Shown here piece by piece: positions 33,744 to 41,899 of a stretch of 45,127 nucleotides of DNA. A program made the position numbers and the translations under genes. Positions within the stretch are counted from its first letter, which is position 1, and every line of letters begins with the position of its first letter. The notes beneath the pieces are model-generated. The model saw only the letters and a list, made by a program, of their open reading frames with translations. It had not been told where the DNA came from and did no database searches. Source of the stretch: an uncultured Bacteroidia bacterium (lineage in GTDB: Bacteria; Bacteroidota; Bacteroidia; Bacteroidales; CAJPTX01); assembly GCA_938038735.1 (NCBI GenBank), contig CALHSW010000068.1:1-45127 (forward strand), given 5' to 3'.

Positions 33744-34478
33744 ATGGACGAAAGACAGGTAGATATTGTACTAACACCGTTGCTGCTACCGCTGTATGAG
33801 GTGGAACGCAAGACAGTGGTCGTGTTAGATGTGTTGAGAGCAACGACTTCAATATGTGCAGCCTTGGCGCACGGTGCGACGATGGTGCTGCCCAAGGCGA
33901 GTAGGGAGGAGGCTGAGGAGATGGCGAGCCGGGGGTACGTGGTGGCTGGCGAAAGCGGCGGGGTGAAATTACCATTTGCCATGTTGGGTAACTCTCCATT
34001 GGGCTTTACGCGGGAACGGGTGTCGGGGGAGGAGATAGTGTACTGTTCTACTAATGGGACGAAAGCGATCGTTGCTGTGGAGCGAGCCAATACGGTGTTG
34101 ATAGGGGGATTCGTTAATCTCTCCGCGTTGGTGACGTATATTTTAGAGCAATTGGAGAATGATGTGATTTTGCTCTGTTCGGGCTGGCGTGGAAACTTCA
34201 ACATGGAGGATACGGTATGCGCAGGGGCGATCGCCTCGAAGCTCCTTAAAGATGAGAGTTTCGTAGCCAAAACGGATGCAACGCATGCTGCGGTGGAGAT
34301 GTGGTGGCAATGGAGGGACGATCTGTTGGCCAAGGCTCAAACCACAGAGCATTGGCATCGGCTTGAAAGGCTGGGCGAGGGGGCGGGGTGCGAGCAATGC
34401 TTTGAAATCGATGCGTTCGACGTGGTGCCCCAGTTCTCGGCTGGTCGTATATTACCATCGCCAATGTCGCTCGGATAG
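33744..34478 (+). CDS. comB: 2-phosphosulfolactate phosphatase family protein
   Basis: A 244-residue protein of the ComB family, which removes phosphate from (R)-2-phospho-3-sulfolactate. Family marks: VVLDVLRATTSICAALAHGA, VVAGESGGVKLP, the central YCSTNGTKAIVAVERA, then VILLCSGWRGNFNMEDTVCAGAI. ATG 33744 follows an in-frame GTG at 33741; either could start it. In archaea the step serves coenzyme M; in bacteria the product sulfolactate is an end product or a sulfonate precursor. The divergent TSUP permease may export it. No ComA or ComC gene is in the window. tsaD follows 29 bases later. Confidence 0.9.
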   Translation: MDERQVDIVLTPLLLPLYEVERKTVVVLDVLRATTSICAALAHGATMVLPKASREEAEEMASRGYVVAGESGGVKLPFAMLGNSPLGFTRERVSGEEIVYCSTNGTKAIVAVERANTVLIGGFVNLSALVTYILEQLENDVILLCSGWRGNFNMEDTVCAGAIASKLLKDESFVAKTDATHAAVEMWWQWRDDLLAKAQTTEHWHRLERLGEGAGCEQCFEIDAFDVVPQFSAGRILPSPMSLG

Positions 34479-34507
34479 TGTGGGAATGCTAGCAAAACGT
34501 TAAAGAA

Positions 34508-35533
34508 GTGAGTAAGGAAAAACCGGTGCTGCTGGGGATAGAGTCATCCTGTGACGACACCTCGGCGGCTGTGCTACGTGGGCAAGAGCTGCTATCGAAC
34601 GTGATTTCCACGCAGGATGTGCATAAGCGGTATGGCGGGGTGGTGCCCGAGTTGGCCTCAAGGGCACACTTGTCGAATATAGTTCCTGTGGTTGATGCAG
34701 CCCTGCGGGAGGCGGGTATTGGGGTGGAAAATGTGGATGCGGTGGCCTTTACGCGTGGGCCGGGTCTCTTGGGCGCATTGCTGGTGGGTACCTCATTCGC
34801 CAAGGGTTTCTGCCTGTCGAATGGCATTCCCCTCGTTGAGGTGAACCATTTGCAAGGGCATATCCTTGCCCCATTCATCCGTACGGACAAAACGGAGAAA
34901 AGTCCCGAGTTCCCTTACCTATCATTGCTGGTGTCGGGTGGCCATACGCAGATTGTGCGGGTCGATGCCCCATTGAAAATGACGATATTGGCCAACACGA
35001 TTGACGATGCGGCGGGGGAGGCGTTTGACAAGTGCGCCAAGGCTATGGGACTCCCCTACCCCGGTGGCCCGCATGTGGACAGGCTTTCGCAGCAAGGCAA
35101 TCCTAAAGCCTTTACGTTGGCGCACCCGCTGCGGAACGAAAGAGACTTCAGCTTTAGCGGGTTGAAAACCTCTTTCCTGTACCTCTTGCGTGATGAGGTG
35201 GCGAATGACCCTGACTTTATAGAGAAGCGACGAGAGGATCTATGCGCGGTGTTACAGTCAAAGATTATTGAGATTCTCCTCTACAAGCTACGCAAAAACA
35301 TCAAGGTCACCGGCCTTCGGCGAGTCGCTGTAGGGGGCGGTGTTGCGGCCAATGGGGGCCTACGCAATGCGTTGGTTGCGCTGGGCGAAGAGCTTGGGTT
35401 GGAAGTGTTTTTGCCTGAACGCCGCTTCACAACCGACAACGCTGCAATGATTGCCATCGCGGGGCATTTCAAGTATCTCGCGGGGGAGTTCGCATCGCAG
35501 AGCGTTACCGCATCGCCTAGGTTGACGGTGTAG
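34508..35533 (+). CDS. tsaD: tRNA threonylcarbamoyladenosine synthase subunit TsaD
   Basis: A 341-residue ASKHA-fold protein that transfers the threonylcarbamoyl group to A37 of ANN-decoding tRNAs, with TsaB/TsaE and TsaC elsewhere. It begins GIESSCDDTSAAV; the metal site is H114-LQG-H118 in NHLQGHILAPF; LLVSGGHTQIV, DDAAGEAFDKCAKAMGLPYPG and the C-terminal GGGVAANGGLR and FTTDNAAMIA follow. GTG 34508 is the only reasonable start; AAAGAAG lies just upstream. It heads a plus-strand block that also contains mtaB, which acts on the same base. Confidence 0.97.
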   Translation: MSKEKPVLLGIESSCDDTSAAVLRGQELLSNVISTQDVHKRYGGVVPELASRAHLSNIVPVVDAALREAGIGVENVDAVAFTRGPGLLGALLVGTSFAKGFCLSNGIPLVEVNHLQGHILAPFIRTDKTEKSPEFPYLSLLVSGGHTQIVRVDAPLKMTILANTIDDAAGEAFDKCAKAMGLPYPGGPHVDRLSQQGNPKAFTLAHPLRNERDFSFSGLKTSFLYLLRDEVANDPDFIEKRREDLCAVLQSKIIEILLYKLRKNIKVTGLRRVAVGGGVAANGGLRNALVALGEELGLEVFLPERRFTTDNAAMIAIAGHFKYLAGEFASQSVTASPRLTV

Positions 35534-35556
35534 ACGCACTGCTGCATCGCGTAGGT

Positions 35557-36642
35557 ATGCGCTTCTTTACTAGGCTTCTCAGCAGATTTTCGTTAGGCAT
35601 TTTTACTATCTGTGGGGGAGGTGCTGCCTCTGCGCAGGGTGACTATCCCCCCGTTGCGGTGATGTCGTATAACGTTGAAAATCTCTTTTCGCCCTGGGTA
35701 GACTCTGTAAATCCCGACGAGTCGTTCACCCCGAGCGGCGAGAAGCATTGGACGGTAAAGTGCCTGAACACCAAGGCGCAGCGCATTGCGGATGGCATCG
35801 CCTCGGCAAGCGCGGGGAGACCTCCAGCCATAGTGGGACTCTGCGAGGTGGAGGATCGGACTGTGCTGCGTTGGTTAACGGGCAAGACTTATCTCAAGCC
35901 GATAAACTATTGGATTTACCACCGCGACTCGCCAGACCCCAGGGGAATTGACGTTGCCGTTCTCTACGACACTGCGCAGCTCTTAGGCTTAGGATGCCGC
36001 TGGATACGCCCGCAGATAGAGGACAGTGCGGCGTGGCGGAGCCGCGAAATTCTTTACGCCCGCTTTAGGCTTCCCGATGGCGATACGCTTCACCTCTTCC
36101 AGAACCATTGGCCCTCAAAGTATAGCGGTGCTCTCGTCTCGGTGGCGAAGAGAGAGGCGGCGATGCGTGGGCTGATGGGGGTGGTAGACTCAATCGCTGT
36201 AGCGAACCCGACCGCAAAGATTATTGCGATGGGCGATTTTAACGAAGATGCTGGCGATGCCCTCTTTCAGGCTATGGCATCGCCTAGCGTAGACGAGGCG
36301 GCGCGGCGGAGGGTGTTGGTGAATATGCTCCACCCGGCGCAGCCCCACAAAGGGGCGATAGGGTCGTACAAGTACCAAGGGGTTTGGGCAATGATAGACA
36401 ATTTCTTCGTCTCCCCTTCCTTGCTTGACGGAGAGGGCTATCGTATTGAATCGGTTGAGGTTCTCCCTTCAGAATTCCTTTTGGAGCGTGACGCATCGCA
36501 TGGCGGGGTGCGGCCGTGCCGTTCGTATTTGGGTCCACGGTTTAATTCTTTAGGCACAAGCGACCATCTCCCCATCGTGCTAAGGCTTAAATTCGCTAAC
36601 TTTGCGCCGTGGAAAACGGCGAAAAGGGGGCAAAAAGAGTAA
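35557..36642 (+). CDS. Secreted endonuclease/exonuclease/phosphatase-family protein
   Basis: A 361-residue protein with a probable signal peptide (MRFFTRLLSRFSLGIFTICGG, ending near ASAQGD). The fold marks are MSYNVENLFSP, the catalytic glutamate in VGLCEVEDRTVL, DPRGIDVAVLYD, QNHWPSK, IAMGDFNEDAGD and the final LGTSDHLPIVL, so all metal and histidine residues of the DNase I-like fold appear intact. Targets in this family range from nucleic acids to phospholipids and sugar phosphates, and the sequence does not settle which. Its last 34 bases overlap mtaB and contain the -7 box of that gene. Confidence 0.88.
   Translation: MRFFTRLLSRFSLGIFTICGGGAASAQGDYPPVAVMSYNVENLFSPWVDSVNPDESFTPSGEKHWTVKCLNTKAQRIADGIASASAGRPPAIVGLCEVEDRTVLRWLTGKTYLKPINYWIYHRDSPDPRGIDVAVLYDTAQLLGLGCRWIRPQIEDSAAWRSREILYARFRLPDGDTLHLFQNHWPSKYSGALVSVAKREAAMRGLMGVVDSIAVANPTAKIIAMGDFNEDAGDALFQAMASPSVDEAARRRVLVNMLHPAQPHKGAIGSYKYQGVWAMIDNFFVSPSLLDGEGYRIESVEVLPSEFLLERDASHGGVRPCRSYLGPRFNSLGTSDHLPIVLRLKFANFAPWKTAKRGQKE
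36597..36604 (+). promoter_or_regulatory. -7 box just before mtaB, inside the upstream gene
   Basis: TAACTTTG matches TAnnTTTG and is followed by C. It ends four bases before the GTG start of mtaB, so a transcript from it would be nearly or fully leaderless. No TTTG is found at the -33 position. Confidence 0.4.
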
Positions 36643-37931
36643 GAATTCATACGCTAGGCTGCAAGCTGAACTACGCGGAGAGCTCCACGTTTGTGCGGCA
36701 GTTCGAGCAGCTGGGCGTACGCTTAGCCGAGACGAATGGGAGGGCGGACATTGAGGTGGTGAATTCGTGCGCGGTGACGGAGCAGGCGCAGCGCAAGGCG
36801 CGGCAGCTGCTGCATAGGGTGCGGCGCGAAAACCCCGCCGCGCTGCGGGTGATGGTGGGGTGCTATGCCGACCTTTCGGGAGAGGATTTACTGCAAAGTG
36901 GCCTAGTGTCGCTGGTGGTGCATCGTGACCAAAAAGGGCAGCTGGCGGCATTGTCTTTGGCGCGTCTATCCGCGCAGTGCAGGGTTTCATGCATGGATGC
37001 GGAAGTGGAGGATCACTTCTTTCCAGCCTACTCCGTTGGTGGGCGTACGAGAGCTTTTCTAAAGGTGCAGGATGGGTGCGATTATAGGTGTACCTACTGC
37101 ACAATCCCCATTGCGCGGGGCAAGAGCCGTAGCGGGAGCGTTGCGGAGGTGCTGCGTGAGGCGCAGGCGATAGCGCGGCGTGGGGTAAAAGAAATCGTGC
37201 TTACGGGGGTGAATACGGGCGAGTTTGGTAGGGGGCAGGGGGAGAGCCTTGAGGGTTTGCTGCGTGTGCTTGCTGAGGTGCAGGGGGTGGAGCGGGTGAG
37301 GGTGTCATCGATAGAGCCGAACCTGCTGAATGACAGTTTGCTGGCCACGATGGCCTCGCTTGGAGTAGTGATGCCCCATTTGCATGTCCCATTGCAGTCG
37401 GGGAGCGGCGAGGTGCTTCGCGCCATGCGTCGTCGGTACACCCCAGAGATGTATATGCAGCGGATAGAGGCTGCACGGCGGGCGCTGGGCGATCCGTTTA
37501 TTGGGGTTGATGTTATAGTGGGATTCCCAGGGGAGGAGGAGAGCCATTTTGAGGAGACAGTGGAATTGCTACGCGCCGTGAAGCCGTCGTATCTCCACGT
37601 TTTCCCCTATTCGCCACGACCCAACACGATTGCGGCAGCCATGGAGGGGCGTCCCCCATCAGAGGTAGTGGTGCAGCGGGTGCAAAGGCTCATAGAGTTC
37701 TCGGAAGAGTTGCATAGAGCCTACTGCGGGCGTTACGCGGGGAGTGAGCGTAGGGTGTTGGTGGAGCGTATTGGCAAGGGCGGTATGGCTGAAGGATTTA
37801 CAGACAATTATATAAAGGTGCAGTTTCCTGCCGCGCAGTGCCGTTCGGGGCAGATAGTGCCGGTGCGGCTAGGGAATGAAGTACAAGACGAGGTAATGCA
37901 GGGGGTAGTCGTAGAGAAGGAGTCAGTATGA
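36609..37931 (+). CDS. mtaB: tRNA t6A37 methylthiotransferase MtaB
   Basis: A 440-residue radical-SAM enzyme that adds the 2-methylthio group to t6A37 of tRNA. The N-terminal UPF0004 domain starts RIHTLGCKLNYAESS and has further cysteines (NSCAVTEQA, MVGCYADL) for its own iron-sulfur cluster. The radical-SAM site is C157-x3-C161-x2-C164 in DGCDYRCTYC, followed by PIARGKSRS, VLTGVNTGEFG and a C-terminal TRAM region. The start is GTG 36609, the only codon that keeps the conserved N-terminus. It overlaps the upstream nuclease gene by 34 bases and the next gene by 4 (ATGA). Confidence 0.95.
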   Translation: MENGEKGAKRVRIHTLGCKLNYAESSTFVRQFEQLGVRLAETNGRADIEVVNSCAVTEQAQRKARQLLHRVRRENPAALRVMVGCYADLSGEDLLQSGLVSLVVHRDQKGQLAALSLARLSAQCRVSCMDAEVEDHFFPAYSVGGRTRAFLKVQDGCDYRCTYCTIPIARGKSRSGSVAEVLREAQAIARRGVKEIVLTGVNTGEFGRGQGESLEGLLRVLAEVQGVERVRVSSIEPNLLNDSLLATMASLGVVMPHLHVPLQSGSGEVLRAMRRRYTPEMYMQRIEAARRALGDPFIGVDVIVGFPGEEESHFEETVELLRAVKPSYLHVFPYSPRPNTIAAAMEGRPPSEVVVQRVQRLIEFSEELHRAYCGRYAGSERRVLVERIGKGGMAEGFTDNYIKVQFPAAQCRSGQIVPVRLGNEVQDEVMQGVVVEKESV

Positions 37932-38737
37932 TGACAAAAGATGAACTGCGGGCATTGTTGCCCCGGGTGGAGGCTGTGGCCGAGAAAGCCGCGGCGTTTA
38001 TAGCGGGCGAGCACGAGCATTTCTCAATGCAGCGTGTGGAGACCAAGGGCAAGAACGATTTCGTGTCGTACGTTGACCGTGGGGCGGAAAAAATTGTACT
38101 CGAGGGATTAAAGGACGTACTTCCCGGTGCTGGGGTAATCTCCGAGGAGGGGGGAGGGCATTCGCTTGAGGGTGGTCTTAACTGGATTGTGGACCCGCTG
38201 GACGGCACCACGAATTTCATACATGGAATGCCGCCCTACGCAGTGAGCATAGGGCTTGCGCAGGGTAAAGAGCTATTGCTTGGCGTAGTTGTCGAGGTGA
38301 CGCAGCGTGAGGTGTTCTCAGGGGCGTTGGGCTGTGGCGCCACGCTCAATGGGAAGCCGATAAAGGCGAGCGCATGCCAGCATGTTTCAGATGCATTGGT
38401 AGCTACCGGATTCCCCTACAGAGAGTACGATCGCATGGAGCAATTCATGGAGACTCTCGATTACTTTATGCGAAATAGCCACGGCATGCGCCGGCTCGGT
38501 TCGGCGGCTACAGACCTCGTCTACTTGGCCTGCGGAAGGGTTGACGCATTCTACGAGTATGGGCTGCATGCGTGGGATGTGGCGGCTGGGCTCGTGATAG
38601 CCAGTGAGGCTGGATGCCGCGTGTGCGACTTTAAGGGGGGCGATGATGTCCTCTTTGGTGGCGAGCTAATCGCTAGCACCGCGCCGGTTTACGAAGAGAT
38701 TTCGGCCTACCTTGTGAGAACTATGGGGCGCAAGTAG
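37928..38737 (+). CDS. Inositol-monophosphatase family protein (SuhB-like)
   Basis: A 269-residue lithium-sensitive-type phosphatase. Metal site motifs: ISEEGGG, then WIVDPLDGTTNFIHGMPPYA and, at the C-terminus, HAWDVAAGLVIASEAGC. All aspartates expected for three magnesium ions are present. Relatives act on inositol phosphates, fructose-1,6-bisphosphate or PAP, or bind RNA polymerase (SuhB), so the substrate is open. It starts within the mtaB stop and ends 1 base before the acyltransferase start, so the group is one operon. Confidence 0.93.
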   Translation: MMTKDELRALLPRVEAVAEKAAAFIAGEHEHFSMQRVETKGKNDFVSYVDRGAEKIVLEGLKDVLPGAGVISEEGGGHSLEGGLNWIVDPLDGTTNFIHGMPPYAVSIGLAQGKELLLGVVVEVTQREVFSGALGCGATLNGKPIKASACQHVSDALVATGFPYREYDRMEQFMETLDYFMRNSHGMRRLGSAATDLVYLACGRVDAFYEYGLHAWDVAAGLVIASEAGCRVCDFKGGDDVLFGGELIASTAPVYEEISAYLVRTMGRK

Positions 38738-38738
38738 C

Positions 38739-39614
38739 GTGGAGCGGTTGGCATACATTGCGGTCTTCGGGCTCTCGTGGTTGATGGCCGTGCTGCCCCG
38801 CTGGTTGGTTTATTTCAACAGCGATGTGGTGGCATTTTTCCTTTACCATGTAGTGCGCTACCGTCGCAAAGTGGTAGAGGAGAACCTTCTCTACTCGTTT
38901 CCTGAGAAGAGCCCTAGGGAACGAAGGCGAATCGCTAAGCGGTTCTACCGGCATTTGAGCGATTTAATCCACGAGTCGGCCTTCATGATGCATGCCTCTG
39001 CTAAACGGATCCTGGCTCGCTGTAAGTATGCTAATCCAGAGGTTTTTGAAAAGGCCTACCGAGAGGGGCGGAGCGTGGTGGTAGCGGCAGCGCACTACAA
39101 TAATTGGGAGTTCTTAACCACGGCGGCGCGGGCAAGCGGTCTAAAGATGTTAAGTATATATAAACCCCTTCACAATAAACGCATAGAAGGGTTGATTACA
39201 CGTTCGCGGGAGCGTCTCGGGAGCGAGGCCGTGCCGATGCGTAAGGTGCTACGACGTGTGGCGCAGAGCGAAAAGGATCGGGAGCCGGTACTCATCGGGC
39301 TCATTAGTGACCAGGCTCCTGATGGGGGCGGAACGTGCTATCGGGGAGAGTTCCTCAATCAGGAGACGTTGATATACAAAGGGGCTGAGGATATAGCGAA
39401 ACGCTACGACCTCCCCGTGTTTTTTAGCGATATGCGCCGAGGTAAGCGTAGGGGGGACTACGTGGTGTACATTCGAGAGGTGACGCAGCATCCCCGCGAT
39501 ACGGCCGATGGGTGGATTACGGCGCGGCACGCTGCGTTGCTTGAAGAGAGCATACGGGAAGAGCCAGCCTTTTGGCTATGGTCGCATCGCCGTTGGAAAA
39601 CCACACGGAAATAG
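38739..39614 (+). CDS. Lipid A-type lysophospholipid acyltransferase (LpxL/HtrB-like)
   Basis: A 291-residue inner-membrane acyltransferase. An N-terminal hydrophobic stretch (AYIAVFGLSWLMAVLPRWLVYF) precedes the core with the H-x4-E site in AAHYNNWEF, then SIYKPLHNKRIEG, ISDQAPDGGG and IYKGAEDIAKRYDLPVFF. In this family the enzyme adds a secondary acyl chain to lipid A; in Bacteroidota some members work on other lipids. Start is GTG 38739, one base after the previous stop. The glycosyltransferase that follows also suggests envelope glycolipid work. Confidence 0.92.
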   Translation: MERLAYIAVFGLSWLMAVLPRWLVYFNSDVVAFFLYHVVRYRRKVVEENLLYSFPEKSPRERRRIAKRFYRHLSDLIHESAFMMHASAKRILARCKYANPEVFEKAYREGRSVVVAAAHYNNWEFLTTAARASGLKMLSIYKPLHNKRIEGLITRSRERLGSEAVPMRKVLRRVAQSEKDREPVLIGLISDQAPDGGGTCYRGEFLNQETLIYKGAEDIAKRYDLPVFFSDMRRGKRRGDYVVYIREVTQHPRDTADGWITARHAALLEESIREEPAFWLWSHRRWKTTRK

Positions 39615-39621
39615 CGAAACT

Positions 39622-40653
39622 ATGCGGCGGGTAGAAACAGCTGTGGTGATTCTGAATTGGAATGGCGAGGCGTTGCTGCGCCGCTACTTGCCATCGGTGG
39701 TGGACTCCCTGGAGGGTGAGAACGCTGTGGTAGTGGTGGCTGACAATGGGTCTACCGATGCATCGCTACGCTACGTTGAGGAGACGTTTCCTCAGGTGGA
39801 AATCGTTCAGCTAGAAAGGAACTACGGCTTTGCCAAGGGCTACAACGAGGCCTTCAAAAAGCTTCCGGGTATTCTTGAGGCTGAGTACTACGTGCTGCTG
39901 AATGACGATGTTGAAACACCCAAGGGGTGGCTAGCCCCATTGGTGGGGCGGCTCCGTGGTGATCTGCAGTGCGGGGCAGTGATGCCAAAGGTGCGGAGCA
40001 CAAGGCATAGGGAGTATTTTGAGCATGCAGGTGCAAGCGGCGGATTTATCGATTGGTTTGGCTTCCCCTACTGCCGCGGACGACTCCTCGCTACGGTGGA
40101 GAAGGACGAGGGGCAGTACGATGCCCCGATGGAAATCCATTGGGCTACGGGCGCATGCCTAGCGGTGCGTCGATGCGATTATGAGCGTGAGGGGGGCTTT
40201 GAAGAGCAATTCTTTGCCCACATGGAGGAAATAGATCTGTGCTGGCGCATGCGCCGTAGAGGAAAAACGATTTGGGTTGAACCCAATTCAACGGTCTCCC
40301 ACCTGGGAGGAGGTACGCTGGGGTACGAGTCGCCACGGAAAGCCTATTTGAACCATCGGAACTCGCTGTGGATGCTGCGACGCAATCTGAGAGGCGGGGA
40401 GAAGGTAATAGTGCTATTGCTCCGCGTGCCGATGGATCTGCTTGCGGTAGCGACCTACGCAATGAAAGGGAATGGGCGTGCCGCAAGGGCAGCCCTGCGG
40501 GCGGTGGGTGAAGGGTTGTTTGCCAAGTGTCCTAAACCTACAGGTGCAGATTACGGGGCGGCTTCGAGGGGTGGCATCTGGTTGCTGTGGCACTACTTTG
40601 TTTGCCGCCACCATCGTTTTAGCGAGCTAAATAGGCGAGGGCAGCATGCGTAG
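39622..40653 (+). CDS. Family 2 glycosyltransferase
   Basis: A 343-residue GT-A enzyme. ATG 39622 is chosen: it lies 7 bases after the acyltransferase stop and begins MRRVETAVVILNWNGEA, the normal N-terminus; the frame remains open another 38 codons upstream inside the acyltransferase gene. Motifs: ADNGSTDASLRYVE, NYGFAKGYNEAF, the metal site in LLNDDVETP, WATGACLAVRR and HMEEIDLCWRMRRRGK. It looks like the rhamnosyltransferase-type enzymes of surface polysaccharide synthesis. A C-terminal hydrophobic part (about 258-280) suggests membrane contact. The stop overlaps the following kinase gene by 8 bases. Confidence 0.92.
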   Translation: MRRVETAVVILNWNGEALLRRYLPSVVDSLEGENAVVVVADNGSTDASLRYVEETFPQVEIVQLERNYGFAKGYNEAFKKLPGILEAEYYVLLNDDVETPKGWLAPLVGRLRGDLQCGAVMPKVRSTRHREYFEHAGASGGFIDWFGFPYCRGRLLATVEKDEGQYDAPMEIHWATGACLAVRRCDYEREGGFEEQFFAHMEEIDLCWRMRRRGKTIWVEPNSTVSHLGGGTLGYESPRKAYLNHRNSLWMLRRNLRGGEKVIVLLLRVPMDLLAVATYAMKGNGRAARAALRAVGEGLFAKCPKPTGADYGAASRGGIWLLWHYFVCRHHRFSELNRRGQHA

Positions 40654-41848
40654 CTGGAGAGGACACGCAATGCGGCTAGTGGTGCTGCTAGCTGTAGTTT
40701 CAATCGCCGCTGCGCTCTACACTACGCATCGGCAGATGGTAGAGCTACAGCGTGAGGAGGAGGACAAGATTGCGCTTATCGCGGAGGCGACGAGGCGGAT
40801 GTCTGACCTGTCGATCCAGTACCAAGACTATTCGTTCATTCTAGAGATTATTCAGCGCAACGAGACGGTGCCCGTGGTGCTAACCAGCGGGCAGGGCTAC
40901 CCCATATCAATACGTAACGTTCCCGAGGAGTATCTACAGCATGCTGAGCTCCTGCCAGAGCTTCTCAAGGAGCTGGCAAGGGAGCACGAGCCCATAGTTA
41001 TACATCTTCCATCGGGTGAGGAGAATAGAATATACTACGGGAGCAGTGCCACCCTCAAGCAGCTGCGCTACTACCCCTATGTGCAGATGCTATTCATAAG
41101 CGTTGTGGTGCTATTTGGCTATCTCATTCTCCGCCAAACGCGACAGGTGGAGCAGAATCGCATTTGGGTAGGCCTCGCGAAGGAGACTGCACATCAGCTC
41201 GGTACGCCCATCTCCTCACTTTTAGCCTGGACTCACCTACTTGAAGACGATGGGGAGCATGGGGAGCTAGTGGAGTCGCTCAAAATGGATGTTGATAGGC
41301 TGGAGCGCATCGCGGACCGTTTCTCCAAGATAGGGGCCACGCCTCAGCTTACCGATAGTGATATTGCTGGGACGATTAACCAAAGCGTCGAGTACATGCG
41401 GTCTCGCATCTCCCAACGGATAGACCTACTGGCCGATTTGCCCCCAACGCTCCCTTCGATTCCTCATAACGCTGTGCTAATGCAATGGGTGCTAGAGAAT
41501 TTGATTCGTAACGCTGTTGATGCCATCGCGGGCGAAGGGGTAATTGCCATTCGGCTCAGTGCCGACCCGAATTACGTTTACATCGACTGCAGCGATAGCG
41601 GAAAGGGAATGTCGCGCCGCATGCGGAAACGAATTTTTTTACCGGGCTATAGCACTAAAATGAGGGGGTGGGGGCTTGGGCTTTCCCTGGCGCGCCGGAT
41701 AGTGCATGACTATCATCATGGAAGAATATATGTACAGCGTTCGGAACCCAATCGGGGTACAACCTTTCGCATAATGCTTCCATTGCGCAAGGAGATTGGG
41801 ATGTCGCTCGGGGAGCAGCTGAGGGCCATTTGGAAGGAAAAAGTGTAA
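40646..41848 (+). CDS. Membrane sensor histidine kinase, AHQLGTP type
   Basis: A 400-residue kinase. Membrane spans at about 9-27 and 150-170 frame a small periplasmic region of about 120 residues. The phosphoacceptor is His183 in KETAHQLGTPISSLLAW, an H box typical of a Bacteroidota kinase group. The ATPase holds an N box (VLENLIRNAVDAIAG), a G1 box (DSGKGMSRRM) and a G2 box (GWGLGLSLARRIV). No response regulator lies nearby, so it is an orphan kinase. It overlaps the glycosyltransferase gene by 8 bases, so it may sense the envelope state of the same operon, which is inference. Confidence 0.92.
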   Translation: MRSWRGHAMRLVVLLAVVSIAAALYTTHRQMVELQREEEDKIALIAEATRRMSDLSIQYQDYSFILEIIQRNETVPVVLTSGQGYPISIRNVPEEYLQHAELLPELLKELAREHEPIVIHLPSGEENRIYYGSSATLKQLRYYPYVQMLFISVVVLFGYLILRQTRQVEQNRIWVGLAKETAHQLGTPISSLLAWTHLLEDDGEHGELVESLKMDVDRLERIADRFSKIGATPQLTDSDIAGTINQSVEYMRSRISQRIDLLADLPPTLPSIPHNAVLMQWVLENLIRNAVDAIAGEGVIAIRLSADPNYVYIDCSDSGKGMSRRMRKRIFLPGYSTKMRGWGLGLSLARRIVHDYHHGRIYVQRSEPNRGTTFRIMLPLRKEIGMSLGEQLRAIWKEKV

Positions 41849-41853
41849 CTTTG
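41846..41853 (+). promoter_or_regulatory. -7 box of trxB
   Basis: TAACTTTG is a full match to TAnnTTTG, followed by C, and overlaps the end of the upstream kinase gene. It leaves a leader of about 40 bases before the trxB ATG. The only TTTG nearby (41829-41832) is too close for a -33 box. Confidence 0.55.
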
Positions 41854-41899
41854 CGACTAGTATTTGAAATAGAGAAATATAAGAAAGAAAGGGAACGAG

